Assembly (NCBI GenBank): GCA_026713105.1
Contig: JAPOPC010000117.1
Span: forward strand, 1-32,022
Source: Acidimicrobiaceae bacterium
GTDB lineage: Bacteria; Actinomycetota; Acidimicrobiia; Acidimicrobiales; Poriferisodalaceae
DNA: 32,022 nt
Direction: 5' to 3'
Made by a program: the position numbers and the translations under genes. Shown in pieces: positions 15,458 through 22,817 of this stretch. Position 1 is the stretch's first letter, and the number at the start of each line of letters is the position of its first letter. A model generated the notes under the pieces. It did not search any database, was not told where the DNA came from, and saw only the letters and a list, made by a program, of their open reading frames with translations.

Positions 15458-16231
15458 CTACTGCACTCGCTCGGTGCCCTCAGCGGCGGGCAACCCAGGA
15501 TCGCAGACGAAGCGGATGGCCGGAATCTCGATGTCCTCAAGGGACACCGAGCAGCTCACGACCCAATAGGGATCGAGCAGCGACTGCCCCCAAGCGCCGG
15601 CGTCGAACGCGTCGATTCGCGCGGCGAGCCGCTCGACCCGCGACGGATCGTGATGGGTCTCGACCTGTACGAGTCGGAGCCCCAAGGGCGTGTGTGCCAG
15701 GTTCATCGAGCCGACGTGTTGGAGGTCGCCGACCGACAGCGGATCAGGGTCGAGTGCACTCAGCACGAGCATCGGCCCCGCGCCGTTGCGAGCCGCTGTG
15801 ACGCTGTCGGCTTCGCCGGTCTGGGCGACGGCCAGATCGACACCGTTGTAGTGGCGGCGCATCGCGACCTCGGCTCGCCGCGCGGGAAAGCCCAGCTGTG
15901 ACCGCAGGCCGGCGACAGCGTCGTCGGTGGAAGCAGCTGCGCCCACGCAGAACGTCCGGGCACGTGCACCGCTGCGACACACGATGCGGACGAACGCTGC
16001 GCTGAACGCTCCCCACGGGCTCTCGGACACGTCCCATGCCTCCAGCGACATGGCTGGCGGCACGATGGGATGCAGCCCCGGCGGCAGCACGGCTTCACGC
16101 GCCGGGCGCCGCAACTCGGCGACCAACGACAGGCTGGTCACCCCGGCGAGCCGGACCGGCTCGGAGCTGAATGCTGAGATCTGCGGTGCATCCGCGGCCA
16201 GCTCGTCGACTGAAGCGGTCCCTGAGATCAT
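15458..16231 (-). CDS. Acetoacetate decarboxylase-like protein (tentative)
   Basis: A 257-residue protein starting at ATG 16231, which overlaps the LLM stop as ATGA. The middle part has AVLPPGLHPIVPPAMSLEAW, SPWGAFSAAFVRIVCRSGAR and MRRHYNGVDLAV. This pattern of a proline-rich entry loop followed by strands resembles the acetoacetate-decarboxylase fold. I do not see the Schiff-base Lys of true decarboxylases, so it may be a binding or different catalytic member. Tight coupling to a flavin oxidoreductase suggests a shared catabolic task. The fold call is by recognition only. Confidence 0.55.
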   Translation of the reverse strand: MISGTASVDELAADAPQISAFSSEPVRLAGVTSLSLVAELRRPAREAVLPPGLHPIVPPAMSLEAWDVSESPWGAFSAAFVRIVCRSGARARTFCVGAAASTDDAVAGLRSQLGFPARRAEVAMRRHYNGVDLAVAQTGEADSVTAARNGAGPMLVLSALDPDPLSVGDLQHVGSMNLAHTPLGLRLVQVETHHDPSRVERLAARIDAFDAGAWGQSLLDPYWVVSCSVSLEDIEIPAIRFVCDPGLPAAEGTERVQ

Positions 16232-17433
16232 CGGCTCGACCCCGCTGTCGCCGTCGACGGCTCGGCCGCGCCGGTTGGGCCGACATCGGGCACGGTGGTC
16301 GGCGCCTCCACTCGGGCTGCCCGCTCGGCCGGAGTCTGGAACTGCGGGATCACCTCGGTGGCGAACAGTCGCAGGCTGTCGAGGACCTGCTCCTGGGGGA
16401 TCATCTCCATGGCGTTGAGCAAGAAATTGATGCCGCTGACCCCGACGTCCTCCCACTTGCGGATCGTCCGCACGAGATGGTCGGGATCGCCGATGCCGAC
16501 GCCTTCGGGCAGACCTTTGGCCACGCTCGGGTCGTCGGCCGCCGCGTTGCCATTCGGGGCGCCGCGGCTGCGCAACGCTGCGCCTGCGTTGCCGAGCGTC
16601 TGGTACGCCCGCGTCGGGTACGCCTCGCGGGTGAAGTACAGGTGCGCGTTCGACATGGAGAATGCGCCCACCATCGGCAGGCCCAGCGCCGCTGCCTGGC
16701 GGTAGTCCTCGTGGCAGTACAAGAAGTTGAGCGTGTGGACCTGGTCGTTCACGAAGCTGCCGACCGGATCGCAATCGGCAATCCGGCGGTGGTACTCGGC
16801 GGTGCGCCGTTCCTGCTCGGCGAACGGCGCGGCGCTCACGCCCAGGCAGCCCAGTCCTCGCTCGGCAGCGTCCAGCTCGGTGCCGGGCGTGGTGACCGTC
16901 ACCCACATCGGCGGGTGCGGCTCCTGGAAGGGCTTGGGGATGACGTTGCGTGCCGGCATCTCGAAGCGGGCACCCTCCCAGCCGAAGTCGTCTTGGGTCC
17001 ACATCTGGGGGATCACCCGCACGAACTCGTCCCACGTCTTCTTGGTGTCGTCGGGGTCGGCGCAGAACCCGCCGAGCTCGGTCCACGTGCTCGACCGAGC
17101 CGTGCCCAGTTCCAGGCGACCGCCCGAGATGATGTCGAGTGCGGCGGCCCGCTCGGCCACCCGGATCGGGTTGTTCATCTCGGGCACGCACACCACCGCG
17201 CCGTGACCCACCCGGATGCGCTGGGTCTGCGCAGCAACCGCCGTCAGGAATACCTCGGGAGCGGGACAGTGCGAATATTCCTCCAAGAAGTGGTGCTCCA
17301 CCGCCCAGACGTGGTCGAACCCCAGCTCATCGGCCACCCGGCACTGTTCGAGCGCGTTGTGGTACGTCAGCCACTCATTGGCCCGGCTGAACGGCCGCGG
17401 CACCGACAACTCGTAGAAGATCCCGAACTTCAT
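16228..17433 (-). CDS. LLM-class flavin-dependent oxidoreductase
   Basis: A 401-residue luciferase-like monooxygenase-type enzyme. It begins MKFGIFYELSVPRPF, with VADELGFDHVWAVEHHFLEE, TQRIRVGHGAVVCVPEMNNP and ERAAALDIISGGRLELG, all standard TIM-barrel motifs of the family. A typical SGINFLLNAM strand is near the C-terminus. Whether it uses FMN or F420 cannot be told. It is the first gene of a three-gene minus-strand unit with the decarboxylase-like and VOC genes. The first 46 codons and upstream bases exist in a second, decayed copy at 19636-19812. Confidence 0.9.
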   Translation of the reverse strand: MKFGIFYELSVPRPFSRANEWLTYHNALEQCRVADELGFDHVWAVEHHFLEEYSHCPAPEVFLTAVAAQTQRIRVGHGAVVCVPEMNNPIRVAERAAALDIISGGRLELGTARSSTWTELGGFCADPDDTKKTWDEFVRVIPQMWTQDDFGWEGARFEMPARNVIPKPFQEPHPPMWVTVTTPGTELDAAERGLGCLGVSAAPFAEQERRTAEYHRRIADCDPVGSFVNDQVHTLNFLYCHEDYRQAAALGLPMVGAFSMSNAHLYFTREAYPTRAYQTLGNAGAALRSRGAPNGNAAADDPSVAKGLPEGVGIGDPDHLVRTIRKWEDVGVSGINFLLNAMEMIPQEQVLDSLRLFATEVIPQFQTPAERAARVEAPTTVPDVGPTGAAEPSTATAGSSR

Positions 17434-17691
17434 TGCGCTGTTCTAGCCCAGCAGCGTCAACCGTCGTCGGGCAGGCGCTGCTTCAGTCCATTCCTCGGTT
17501 TGCTGATCCTGCGACTCTGTGTCCGCGAAATGGCACATCTCGATGTGATCAAGAGGCTTGAAGGACAGATAACCATCTGATTGTGAGGGTTGACCTACTC
17601 ATAGCAATCAGATTGAGACCAACGCGGTGGTTGAGGTTGCGATGTCGATGCGAGACGAGGCAGCCAACAGGGTCTGCCCCAAGTTGCGGGG
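17434..17691. other. Intergenic stretch with one inverted repeat
   Basis: This gap between the LLM start and the RelE stop holds no gene I can support. Its first ~25 bases belong to the duplication shared with 19798-19822. The only other structure seen is the 9-bp inverted repeat listed separately. A 16-codon frame from ATG 17530 has no features. Confidence 0.4.
17575..17613. repeat. 9-bp inverted repeat, 21-bp spacer
   Basis: ATCTGATTG (17575-17583) and CAATCAGAT (17605-17613) are perfect inverted copies in AT-richer DNA downstream of the RelE gene. It could form a hairpin on either strand. No adjacent T-run was seen, so a terminator is not certain. Confidence 0.4.
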
Positions 17692-17955
17692 CTATCGGTA
17701 GGCCTTGTCTCGCTTGGCCACCGTCACTACCAGCACGCGCAGAGATTCGTCCTGGAGATCGCATATCACCCGGTAGTCGCCCACGCGGTAGCGCCACAGC
17801 TTGCCCAGGTGCCCGGTGAGCATGCGGCCGGTACGTCGCGGGTCTCCTGATCCGACACGTCCGTCCATGTAGTCCATGATCCGACGCGCCGCAGTCCTGT
17901 CGAGCTTGCGCAGCTGACCTTTGGCCGTGTCGGTGTACTCAACCGTCCAGGCCAA
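17692..17955 (-). CDS. RelE/ParE-family toxin
   Basis: An 87-residue mRNA-interferase-type toxin. It has VEYTDTAKGQLRKLDRTAAR at the N-terminus, then LGKLWRYRVGDYRVICDL and a C-terminal VLVVTVAKRDKAYR. The Arg and Tyr residues of the last strands match catalytic positions of RelE. The TTG start (17955) lies inside the antitoxin end, a 17-base overlap, so translation is coupled to the antitoxin. The gene looks intact. Its promoter is presumably upstream of the antitoxin. It lies within a segment flanked by duplicated LLM sequence. Confidence 0.9.
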   Translation of the reverse strand: MAWTVEYTDTAKGQLRKLDRTAARRIMDYMDGRVGSGDPRRTGRMLTGHLGKLWRYRVGDYRVICDLQDESLRVLVVTVAKRDKAYR

Positions 17956-18166
17956 GTGACGTCCTTACGGCATCGGCCGTATGAGTCCGCTCGTGGCCCT
18001 TGCGAAGACGTTCGAGAACGTCTGCCGCCAAGTAGTAGTCCTCGATGTCTTCGAGGCCGTGATCAATGATCTCGCGAAGGTAGAAAGCCTTCGTTCGTCC
18101 GGTGAGCGACGCCAAGCGATTGAGCCGTTGCTCGACCTGAGGTTCAAGCCGGATGGACGTCGGCAT
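17939..18166 (-). CDS. RHH-type antitoxin of the RelE pair (RelB-like)
   Basis: A 75-residue antitoxin. ATG 18166 is preferred over GTG 18175 because GGAGG lies eight bases upstream of it and too close to the GTG. The N-terminus MPTSIRLEPQVEQRLNRLAS forms the ribbon and first helix, followed by TGRTKAFYLREIIDHGL and EDIEDYYLAADVLERLR, a pattern shared by RelB-type DUF6290 antitoxins. The upstream 50 bp contain AT-rich DNA (TATGTTGAATA on the coding strand) suitable for promoter and autoregulation. It overlaps the toxin gene. Confidence 0.88.
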   Translation of the reverse strand: MPTSIRLEPQVEQRLNRLASLTGRTKAFYLREIIDHGLEDIEDYYLAADVLERLRKGHERTHTADAVRTSLGLDG

Positions 18167-18231
18167 GTCGGGCACCTCCGATCACTACAGCGAGTGACTA
18201 CCTGTATTCAACATATCGTACTTGCGTCAGG

Positions 18232-19524
18232 TCAGGGGGCGAGAGCGGTGATGGGGGCCACGGCGATGCCGTCGGGGCGTTCGTAGGCGTAGCCGGTGGC
18301 GGTGATCACGGCGAGCCGGGCGAGGGGTCCGGTGCGGGACTGGTCGATCCTGTCTCGGAGTCGCAACAGGTTCTTGGCGGCGTGGTCGATGGCCTGCGCG
18401 CCGCCGAGCTTGATCTCGAGTGCAGCCCAGCGTCCGTCGGAGTGCTCGACGATGGCGTCGGCTTCGAGGTGGTGGCTGTCGCGGTAGTGCGACAGGCTGC
18501 AGCGGTTGGCTTGCGCGTACACCAGCAGGTCGCGCAGCACCAGCGATTCGAAGAACCGCCCGGCGAAGGCGAGATCGGCCAGCAGATGGTCAGTGCCGAT
18601 GCCGAGCGCTACGGCGGTGAGCGAGGGATCGCACAGCATGAGCTTGGGCGAGCGGCGCGCTTGTGCCCGCGAGGCGATGTGGGGCCGCCATGCAGGTATC
18701 TCCTCGGTCACGAACAGGCGGGCGAGCGCGGCTAGGTAACCGGCCACGGTGCGACGCTCGACCGGCGGCTCGCCAGGCGCCGCGGTGTCGGCAGCGAGCA
18801 CTGTGTGGCGGACCTCGGTGGCCACGTTGCGGGCGACCGAATTCAGCAGCCGGCCGACGCGCAGCGGGTCGCGCTGAACCCCGTCCACACGCGACACGTC
18901 GGTGCGGCTGATCTCGCCCAGATAGGCGCTGTGCGCCCGAACAGCGAGGTCGAGGTTTGCGTCGAGCATCTGCGGCCAGCCGCCCCGACACCCCAGCGCG
19001 AGCACGTCGGCGAGTTCATGCCCGGCGTCGGCGGCGCTGCACGGCTCGCCTTGCAGCAGCCCGTGCAGCGACACTGCGCCGCTTGAGTCGCCGCTTTCGT
19101 GCAGGCTCATCGGGCGCATCCGTACCCGCATCACCCGACCCGCCCCCGAATGGCGGGTGACGTCATCTGGCGGGTCGGCCGAACCGGTCAGGATGAACTG
19201 GCCGGGCCGGCCCCGCGCATCGCATGCTCTCCGCATCGCATTCCAGATCCCCGGGGCGAGCTGCCACTCATCCACCAGACGCGGCGTCGGCCCGTCGAGC
19301 AGCGCCGCTGCGCTCATCCCTGCCGCGAGCGACGAGTCGACGCTCTCATCGACGAACACGGCGCTGCCGGCGAACCGCCGGCCTGTCCACGTCTTGCCGC
19401 ACGCACGCGGCCCCTCCACCACTGCAGCAGGCATCACCCGCAGCGCCGTGCGCAGTTCCTCGTCCACCACACGAGGCCGGTAACCGTCCGGTGCCAAGTC
19501 GACGGCATCCCCGACAACGCTCAT
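18232..19524 (-). CDS. DUF4143-containing AAA-type ATPase
   Basis: A 430-residue protein. The start is placed at ATG 19524, with GGAGG about seven bases upstream, instead of the longer frame from 19653, whose first 43 codons read through promoter DNA and the LLM relic. Walker A is VVEGPRACGKTWTGRRF, then LVDEWQLAPGIWNAMRRACD (Walker B region) and FILTGSADPP. DUF4143 lies in the second half (HSAYLGEISRTDVSRVDGV and SPKLMLCDPSL). The C-terminal ALEIKLGGAQAIDHAAKNLL resembles a nuclease-like fold found in these proteins. Such ATPases are common and poorly understood, often near toxin-antitoxin genes. The gene looks intact. Confidence 0.88.
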   Translation of the reverse strand: MSVVGDAVDLAPDGYRPRVVDEELRTALRVMPAAVVEGPRACGKTWTGRRFAGSAVFVDESVDSSLAAGMSAAALLDGPTPRLVDEWQLAPGIWNAMRRACDARGRPGQFILTGSADPPDDVTRHSGAGRVMRVRMRPMSLHESGDSSGAVSLHGLLQGEPCSAADAGHELADVLALGCRGGWPQMLDANLDLAVRAHSAYLGEISRTDVSRVDGVQRDPLRVGRLLNSVARNVATEVRHTVLAADTAAPGEPPVERRTVAGYLAALARLFVTEEIPAWRPHIASRAQARRSPKLMLCDPSLTAVALGIGTDHLLADLAFAGRFFESLVLRDLLVYAQANRCSLSHYRDSHHLEADAIVEHSDGRWAALEIKLGGAQAIDHAAKNLLRLRDRIDQSRTGPLARLAVITATGYAYERPDGIAVAPITALAP

Positions 19525-19557
19525 ACGCGCCTCCGAACTGCCATACCTCGATGATAT

Positions 19558-19596
19558 GCCAACAAAGTGGCAGTTCATAAGCCAATAAAGTGGCAG
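19558..19596. promoter_or_regulatory. Twin operator-like repeats upstream of the DUF4143 gene
   Basis: GCCAACAAAGTGGCAG (19558-19573) and GCCAATAAAGTGGCAG (19581-19596) differ at one base and are spaced 23 bp apart, about two helix turns. Each is itself an imperfect palindrome of the form GCCA-N6-7-TGGC. They lie 34-72 bp upstream of ATG 19524 in AT-rich DNA, so autoregulation or another repressor is likely. Confidence 0.55.
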
Positions 19597-19635
19597 GTAG
19601 CACGCCGATGAAGCCCAAAGACTCGCAGTGCAGCG

Positions 19636-19797
19636 TAAGTATTCCTCAAGCAAGTGGCGTTACACGGCCCAGACGTGGTCGAACCCCACCTCGTCGGCCA
19701 CCCGGCACTGTTCGAGCGCGTTGTGGTACGTCAGCCACTCGTTGGCCCGGCTGAACGGCCGCGGCACCGACAACTCGTAGAAGATGCCGAACTTCAT
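19636..19797 (-). pseudogene. Relic of the LLM oxidoreductase 5' end
   Basis: From ATG 19797 the frame reproduces the first 45 residues of the LLM enzyme at 17433 almost exactly (MKFGIFYELSVPRPF, then VADEVGFDHVWAV with one Leu-to-Val change). It then stops at TAA 19662-19660, where the intact gene has a Glu codon. Similarity continues to about 19636 (HLLEEY against HFLEEY) and then ends. Upstream of the ATG the duplication continues about 15-25 bp. It is a partial duplicate, not a working gene. Confidence 0.9.
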
Positions 19798-19874
19798 TGC
19801 GCTGCTTTAGCCCAGCACCGCCGGTCCCGGAAAATGGTTCGGGCTGGCAAGGTCCGTCTCCGTACTCTCGCCCG

Positions 19875-20135
19875 ATGCCCCGTGGAACGGAACGTCATCC
19901 CGACAAGGACGTCAACGCGGCGCTTGAGGCGATGAGCGAGGCGGGTTGGCGGATCGAGCGCTCCCGAAGCCGCTCGGCGCACGCTTGGGGAAAGGCGTTC
20001 TGCCCGTACTTCGAGCAGCGTGCGCACTTGGATTGCGCCGTGTCGGTGTCTGGCACGCCTCGAAGCAGTGGCAACGAGGCGCGTAGACTTCAAGGGCGCA
20101 TCCGGCGGTGCCAGAGAATCGGCGAGGAGCCATGA
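19875..20135 (+). CDS. Small YcfA/HicA-like protein (actinobacterial type)
   Basis: An 86-residue basic protein from ATG 19875. It has HPDKDVNAALEAMSEAGWRI, SAHAWGKAFCPY and VSGTPRSSGNEARRLQGRIR. This resembles a group of small actinobacterial proteins with a YcfA-like double-stranded-RNA-binding-like fold, in which the GW-x(n)-HAWG segment carries a His. Its stop overlaps the next start as ATGA. A two-gene toxin-antitoxin-like pair is likely, but activity is not known to me. Confidence 0.65.
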   Translation: MPRGTERHPDKDVNAALEAMSEAGWRIERSRSRSAHAWGKAFCPYFEQRAHLDCAVSVSGTPRSSGNEARRLQGRIRRCQRIGEEP

Positions 20136-20422
20136 CTCAGCAACCTTCGACGGAACGCAACCCCGTCCATCACTTCGTGCTGGTCACCGACGGGCTTGAC
20201 CTGCTCGACGACGACAATCTCGAAACGCTCTACGAGGCGGGTTGCACCGATGCCAGCATCGGCCACCGCACTGTCGAATTCGACCGCGAAGCCCCGACTC
20301 GCTGGGATGCCATCCAGCAGGCAATTCGAGACGTGAGCGCGGTCTCAGGATTGCGGGTTGTCGATGTCCGCGACGGCATGGACGCCATACCCGCTGCGCC
20401 GACAGATCACGCGCTTGCGTAA
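20132..20422 (+). CDS. Partner of the YcfA-like protein, lacking the usual HTH tail
   Basis: A 96-residue acidic protein from ATG 20132, coupled to the previous gene by ATGA and preceded by GAGGAG. It has FVLVTDGLDLLDDDNLETLY, EAGCTDASIGHRTVEFDREA and a QQAIRDVSAVSGLRVVDV segment. I recognise the pattern from longer actinobacterial proteins in which this domain is followed by a MerR-like DNA-binding region. Here the protein ends directly after it (AAPTDHALA), so it is short or truncated. It may neutralise its partner. Confidence 0.65.
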   Translation: MTQQPSTERNPVHHFVLVTDGLDLLDDDNLETLYEAGCTDASIGHRTVEFDREAPTRWDAIQQAIRDVSAVSGLRVVDVRDGMDAIPAAPTDHALA

Positions 20423-20460
20423 CACTCACGGCCGGTTGCGCTCCCGACGGAGGGCATGAC

Positions 20461-20669
20461 ATGGCACAGGTCGTAGTCGCCAGGGAGGACTGCGGCAGCG
20501 GGAACTGGCTGGCCGAAGGCGGCATTGACGTCCTACGGTCCCGGCGGCGGGCACGCTTTCCGTGCGGCTGGTTCCACATCGAATGGGGCGACTACGTGGA
20601 TGTGGCCGTCTCTAGGCCGACGCGCAAGATCTCGAAGCGATCCTGAGCGACCTGAACCCAGACCAGTGA
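20461..20669 (+). pseudogene. Small hypothetical gene, possibly frameshifted
   Basis: ATG 20461 follows GGAGG. The frame encodes about 50 residues (MAQVVVAREDCGSGNWLAEG and FPCGWFHIEWGDYVDVAVS), then an unconvincing tail ending at TGA 20644-20646. A neighbouring frame from about 20617 to TGA 20669 reads ADAQDLEAILSDLNPDQ, which looks like a natural C-terminus. One indel near 20615 would join both. I do not recognise the family. Confidence 0.35.
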
Positions 20670-20697
20670 GACGCGAGTTGTCGCCGCCGGACAGCAC

Positions 20698-20713
20698 CGT
20701 GAGCGTGCTCACG
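20698..20713. repeat. 16-bp near-perfect palindrome upstream of the DUF1778 gene
   Basis: CGTGAGC and GCTCACG flank a GT dinucleotide. It lies about 120 bp before the DUF1778 start. It may be an operator or a hairpin ending the preceding transcript; nothing decides between these. Confidence 0.3.
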
Positions 20714-20834
20714 TCAGCGATGCCACGAAAATCAAGCCACTGGCCCCGATCAGTGGCGGTATCGTCGTCGTCAGCGTGGCCGGATGATGGCCGTACACTG
20801 TCGAGCACGGTGGAGCGGAACGGGAGCAGGCGTT

Positions 20835-21122
20835 ATGGCAGACACGGTGAACCGGGTGCGCAGCGCACGCCTTGAGGTGCGCATGACGCCCGACGAGCGT
20901 CGGCTCATCGACGACGCAGTGGCCGCCACGGGTGTGCTGCTGAGCGATTTCGTGTTGAGCAGCCTGCGCATCGCGGCACATGACGCGCTGGCGGACCGGA
21001 CTGAGTTCGCGCTCGATGACGACGGTCGTCGTGCGTGGGACGAGCTGAACCGGCGGCCCGCCCGCGAGCTTGTCGGCCTGCGGTCGCTCATGTCCCGCCC
21101 GTCGCCGTTCGTCGAAGAGTGA
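20835..21122 (+). CDS. DUF1778 antitoxin (TacA-like)
   Basis: A 95-residue RHH antitoxin from ATG 20835. The segment SARLEVRMTPDERRLIDDAV is the ribbon and first helix, and VLLSDFVLSSLRIAAHDALA the second helix, as in DUF1778/TacA proteins. The C-terminal DDDGRRAWDELNRRPA is the toxin-wrapping region, with the WDELN-type motif common in this family. Its stop overlaps the GNAT start as GTGA. A promoter-like TACACT lies about 40 bp upstream at 20792-20797. Confidence 0.88.
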   Translation: MADTVNRVRSARLEVRMTPDERRLIDDAVAATGVLLSDFVLSSLRIAAHDALADRTEFALDDDGRRAWDELNRRPARELVGLRSLMSRPSPFVEE

Positions 21123-21643
21123 CGACCGGGTACCGGTCGCCTCGCCTGCTGGAATCTGCGGACGACGTCTCGGGCTTCGTCTGCCGATCCGCTGCGCAGA
21201 CGCGCTGGCTTCGGCGTTTCGCCCGTCAGGCCCATGCGACCGGCACGACACGGGTGTTCGTGGTCACGCCCGCCGACAGCGCCGAAGTGGTCGCCTACTA
21301 CGCCTGGTGCATGGCGAGCATTTCCCCCAGCGACGCGCCCGACCGGCTGCGCGTTGGCGCCGGCAAGTATCCGCAGCCGGTCGCCTTGCTCGCGCGGCTC
21401 GGCGTGTCGACCAGCCACGAGGGGCAAGGACTGGGGGCAGGACTCTTGGCAGACGTCATGCGGCGAGCGTCAGCTGCGGGACGAACTATCGGTTGCTGGG
21501 GCCTGCTGATTCACGCCGAATCCGACGACGCCCGAGCCTTCTACCTGCATCTGATCCCGGAGTTCGAGCACTCCCCGACTGACCCCCTGCATCTGCTCCT
21601 GATGATGAAAGACATCCGCCGCACGGGCTCTGCGTCGGGGTAG
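21119..21643 (+). CDS. GNAT-family acetyltransferase toxin (TacT/AtaT-like)
   Basis: A 174-residue N-acetyltransferase from GTG 21119, coupled to the antitoxin by GTGA. LLARLGVSTSHEGQGLGAGL (about 90-109) is the acetyl-CoA-binding QxxGxG-like loop. FYLHL has the catalytic Tyr142 typical of toxins that acetylate aminoacyl-tRNA. The C-terminal DPLHLLLMMKDIRR is characteristic. The last residues (TGSASG) and the stop come from a fragment of an XRE gene fused to the 3' end, so the natural end was replaced by a few residues. The toxin is probably still active. Confidence 0.87.
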   Translation: MTTGYRSPRLLESADDVSGFVCRSAAQTRWLRRFARQAHATGTTRVFVVTPADSAEVVAYYAWCMASISPSDAPDRLRVGAGKYPQPVALLARLGVSTSHEGQGLGAGLLADVMRRASAAGRTIGCWGLLIHAESDDARAFYLHLIPEFEHSPTDPLHLLLMMKDIRRTGSASG

Positions 21644-21710
21644 ATGGCGATCAGGTGGAGGTCGCCACCTGTGGCACGCACGAACGACCGCAACGCCGAC
21701 CGCAGCGCTC
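21622..21710 (-). pseudogene. Fragment of a HigA-like XRE antitoxin gene
   Basis: The bases match the 3' part of the intact HigA-like gene at about 24980-25065 with few differences. The minus-strand translation is a version of LRSFVRATGGDLHLIATYPD. It has no HTH, start or stop. It forms the end of the GNAT frame on the plus strand. It shows that this locus has exchanged or lost an XRE cassette. Confidence 0.8.
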
Positions 21711-21818
21711 TTGACTGCTCTCACCGCCACGCCGCCGAGCTCGCGAGACAGCCTGCGTGGATGCCCGCTTCCAGGCGCGTGCGGGTGCTCATGAGTGGTA
21801 TCGCAATATTATGATCTC

Positions 21819-22028
21819 ATGACAAGACAGACGACGGTCCGGCTGCCGGACGATCTGGCGCAGGAGGCTGAGGTTGTCGCCCGGGTCCAGGGTTCGAGCA
21901 TGAATCAGCTCATTGTCGACTCGTTGCGCGCCGAGATCGGGCGGGTACGCGCAGACGACGACTTCACGTCCACGGCGAAACGTCTGCTTGAGAGAGATCG
22001 CGAGCTGCTTGAGCGGCTCGCACGGTGA
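21819..22028 (+). CDS. RHH antitoxin, copy 1 (partner of Doc remnant)
   Basis: A 69-residue protein from ATG 21819. MTRQTTVRLPDDLAQEAEVV is the ribbon and first helix of a MetJ/Arc-type fold, and SSMNQLIVDSLRAEI the second helix. It differs from copy 2 (27639-27848) by one residue, Asp against Gly near position 48. The stop overlaps the Doc start as GTGA. Its toxin is reduced to 20 codons, so it is an orphan that may still bind the operator of both copies. Confidence 0.85.
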   Translation: MTRQTTVRLPDDLAQEAEVVARVQGSSMNQLIVDSLRAEIGRVRADDDFTSTAKRLLERDRELLERLAR

Positions 22029-22087
22029 CCCGGTATCTGAGCATCGCTGAGTACTTCTGGCTCGCCGAGCAGGTCACATTCGCCTGA
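22025..22087 (+). pseudogene. Doc toxin remnant with internal deletion (copy 1)
   Basis: Only the first 18 and last 2 codons of the Doc gene remain (VTRYLSIAEYFWLAEQVT then FA and stop). Compared with copy 2, 336 bp are missing between two imperfect 11-bp repeats, GAGCAGGTCAC and GAGCGGGTCAC. The whole Fic motif is gone. The gene is dead. Confidence 0.93.
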
Positions 22088-22108
22088 GCAAAGGGGCTGC
22101 GCGGGGTC

Positions 22109-22282
22109 ATGGAGCGCGAGATGGGCGCTGAGCCCGAGGACGAGGACCTGAGCCGTTTGATCACCTCGGGTGTGCTTCGGGCGGGACACCGAGATGCCGC
22201 GGACGTGCTCGACGAGCCTCCCTGGCAGATCCCGACCAGCCTCGCCGATGCGTTGGCCGCCGAAAGAGAGGATCGTGTGTGA
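22109..22282 (+). CDS. Short VapB/Phd-like antitoxin tail, copy 1
   Basis: A 57-residue frame from ATG 22109. The segments DLSRLITSGVLRAGHRDAAD and SLADALAAEREDRV resemble the C-terminal toxin-binding part of Phd/YefM-type VapB antitoxins. The usual ~45-residue N-terminal DNA-binding half is missing. The stop overlaps the VapC start as GTGA, as in copy 2. The paired VapC is frameshifted. It may be the residue of a full antitoxin gene whose 5' end was replaced by the Doc module. Confidence 0.6.
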   Translation: MEREMGAEPEDEDLSRLITSGVLRAGHRDAADVLDEPPWQIPTSLADALAAEREDRV

Positions 22283-22705
22283 GGTACTGGGAACACCTCG
22301 GCGCTGGTGCCGCTCTTGGTTGCTGTAGCGACCTCTGAGGTGGTGCGGTCGTGGCTGGGCGAGGACAGTGTCATCGCAACATGGGCATAGACGCGTGTCG
22401 AGATCGCAAGCGCCACCGAGCGGCGAACGCGTGAGGGCGATCTCTCGCGGGACCAGCGCCGCGCCGTCATGAGCCGCTTGGACGCATTCAGCGCTACATG
22501 GCACGAAGTGGTCGAGGTGCTGGCCGTGCGGTCGCGTGCGACCTCGGTGCTGGCACGGCATCCGCTTCGCGCTGGCGACGCCGCCCAGATCGGCGCCGCA
22601 TTGCACGTTCAAGACCAACTCGGCGCTCCGCTGCAGTTCGTGAGCCTCGATCAACGCCTCACCGAAGCAGCCGAACGCGAAGGACTCACCCTCGTCTCCG
22701 CGTGA
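22279..22705 (+). pseudogene. VapC PIN toxin, frameshifted (copy 1)
   Basis: Alignment to the intact copy at 28435 shows one extra A at codon 5, where the catalytic Asp of WDTSAL should be. It also shows a TAG where copy 2 has a Trp codon (at about 22387). The rest reads well in the restored frame (MSRLDAFSATWHEVVEVLAV to the end) with most substitutions conservative. It is not functional. Confidence 0.92.
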
Positions 22706-22817
22706 CCGGCCAACGGGGGAAATGCCACAGGGGGGAGGCACCTGATTTGGGTCCGTGTGGCGTAGATCCGATAGCTAGTCCAGTCGCGACCGCGCACACT
22801 TCCTGCTCGTTGGAGCG

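Noticed and set aside
16171..17580. 469-codon plus-strand frame opposite the LLM gene
   Set aside because: Pure antisense shadow of a conserved flavoenzyme.
19525..19653. N-terminal extension of the DUF4143 protein
   Set aside because: It would be read through the twin operator repeats and the LLM relic; ATG 19524 has a good ribosome-binding site.
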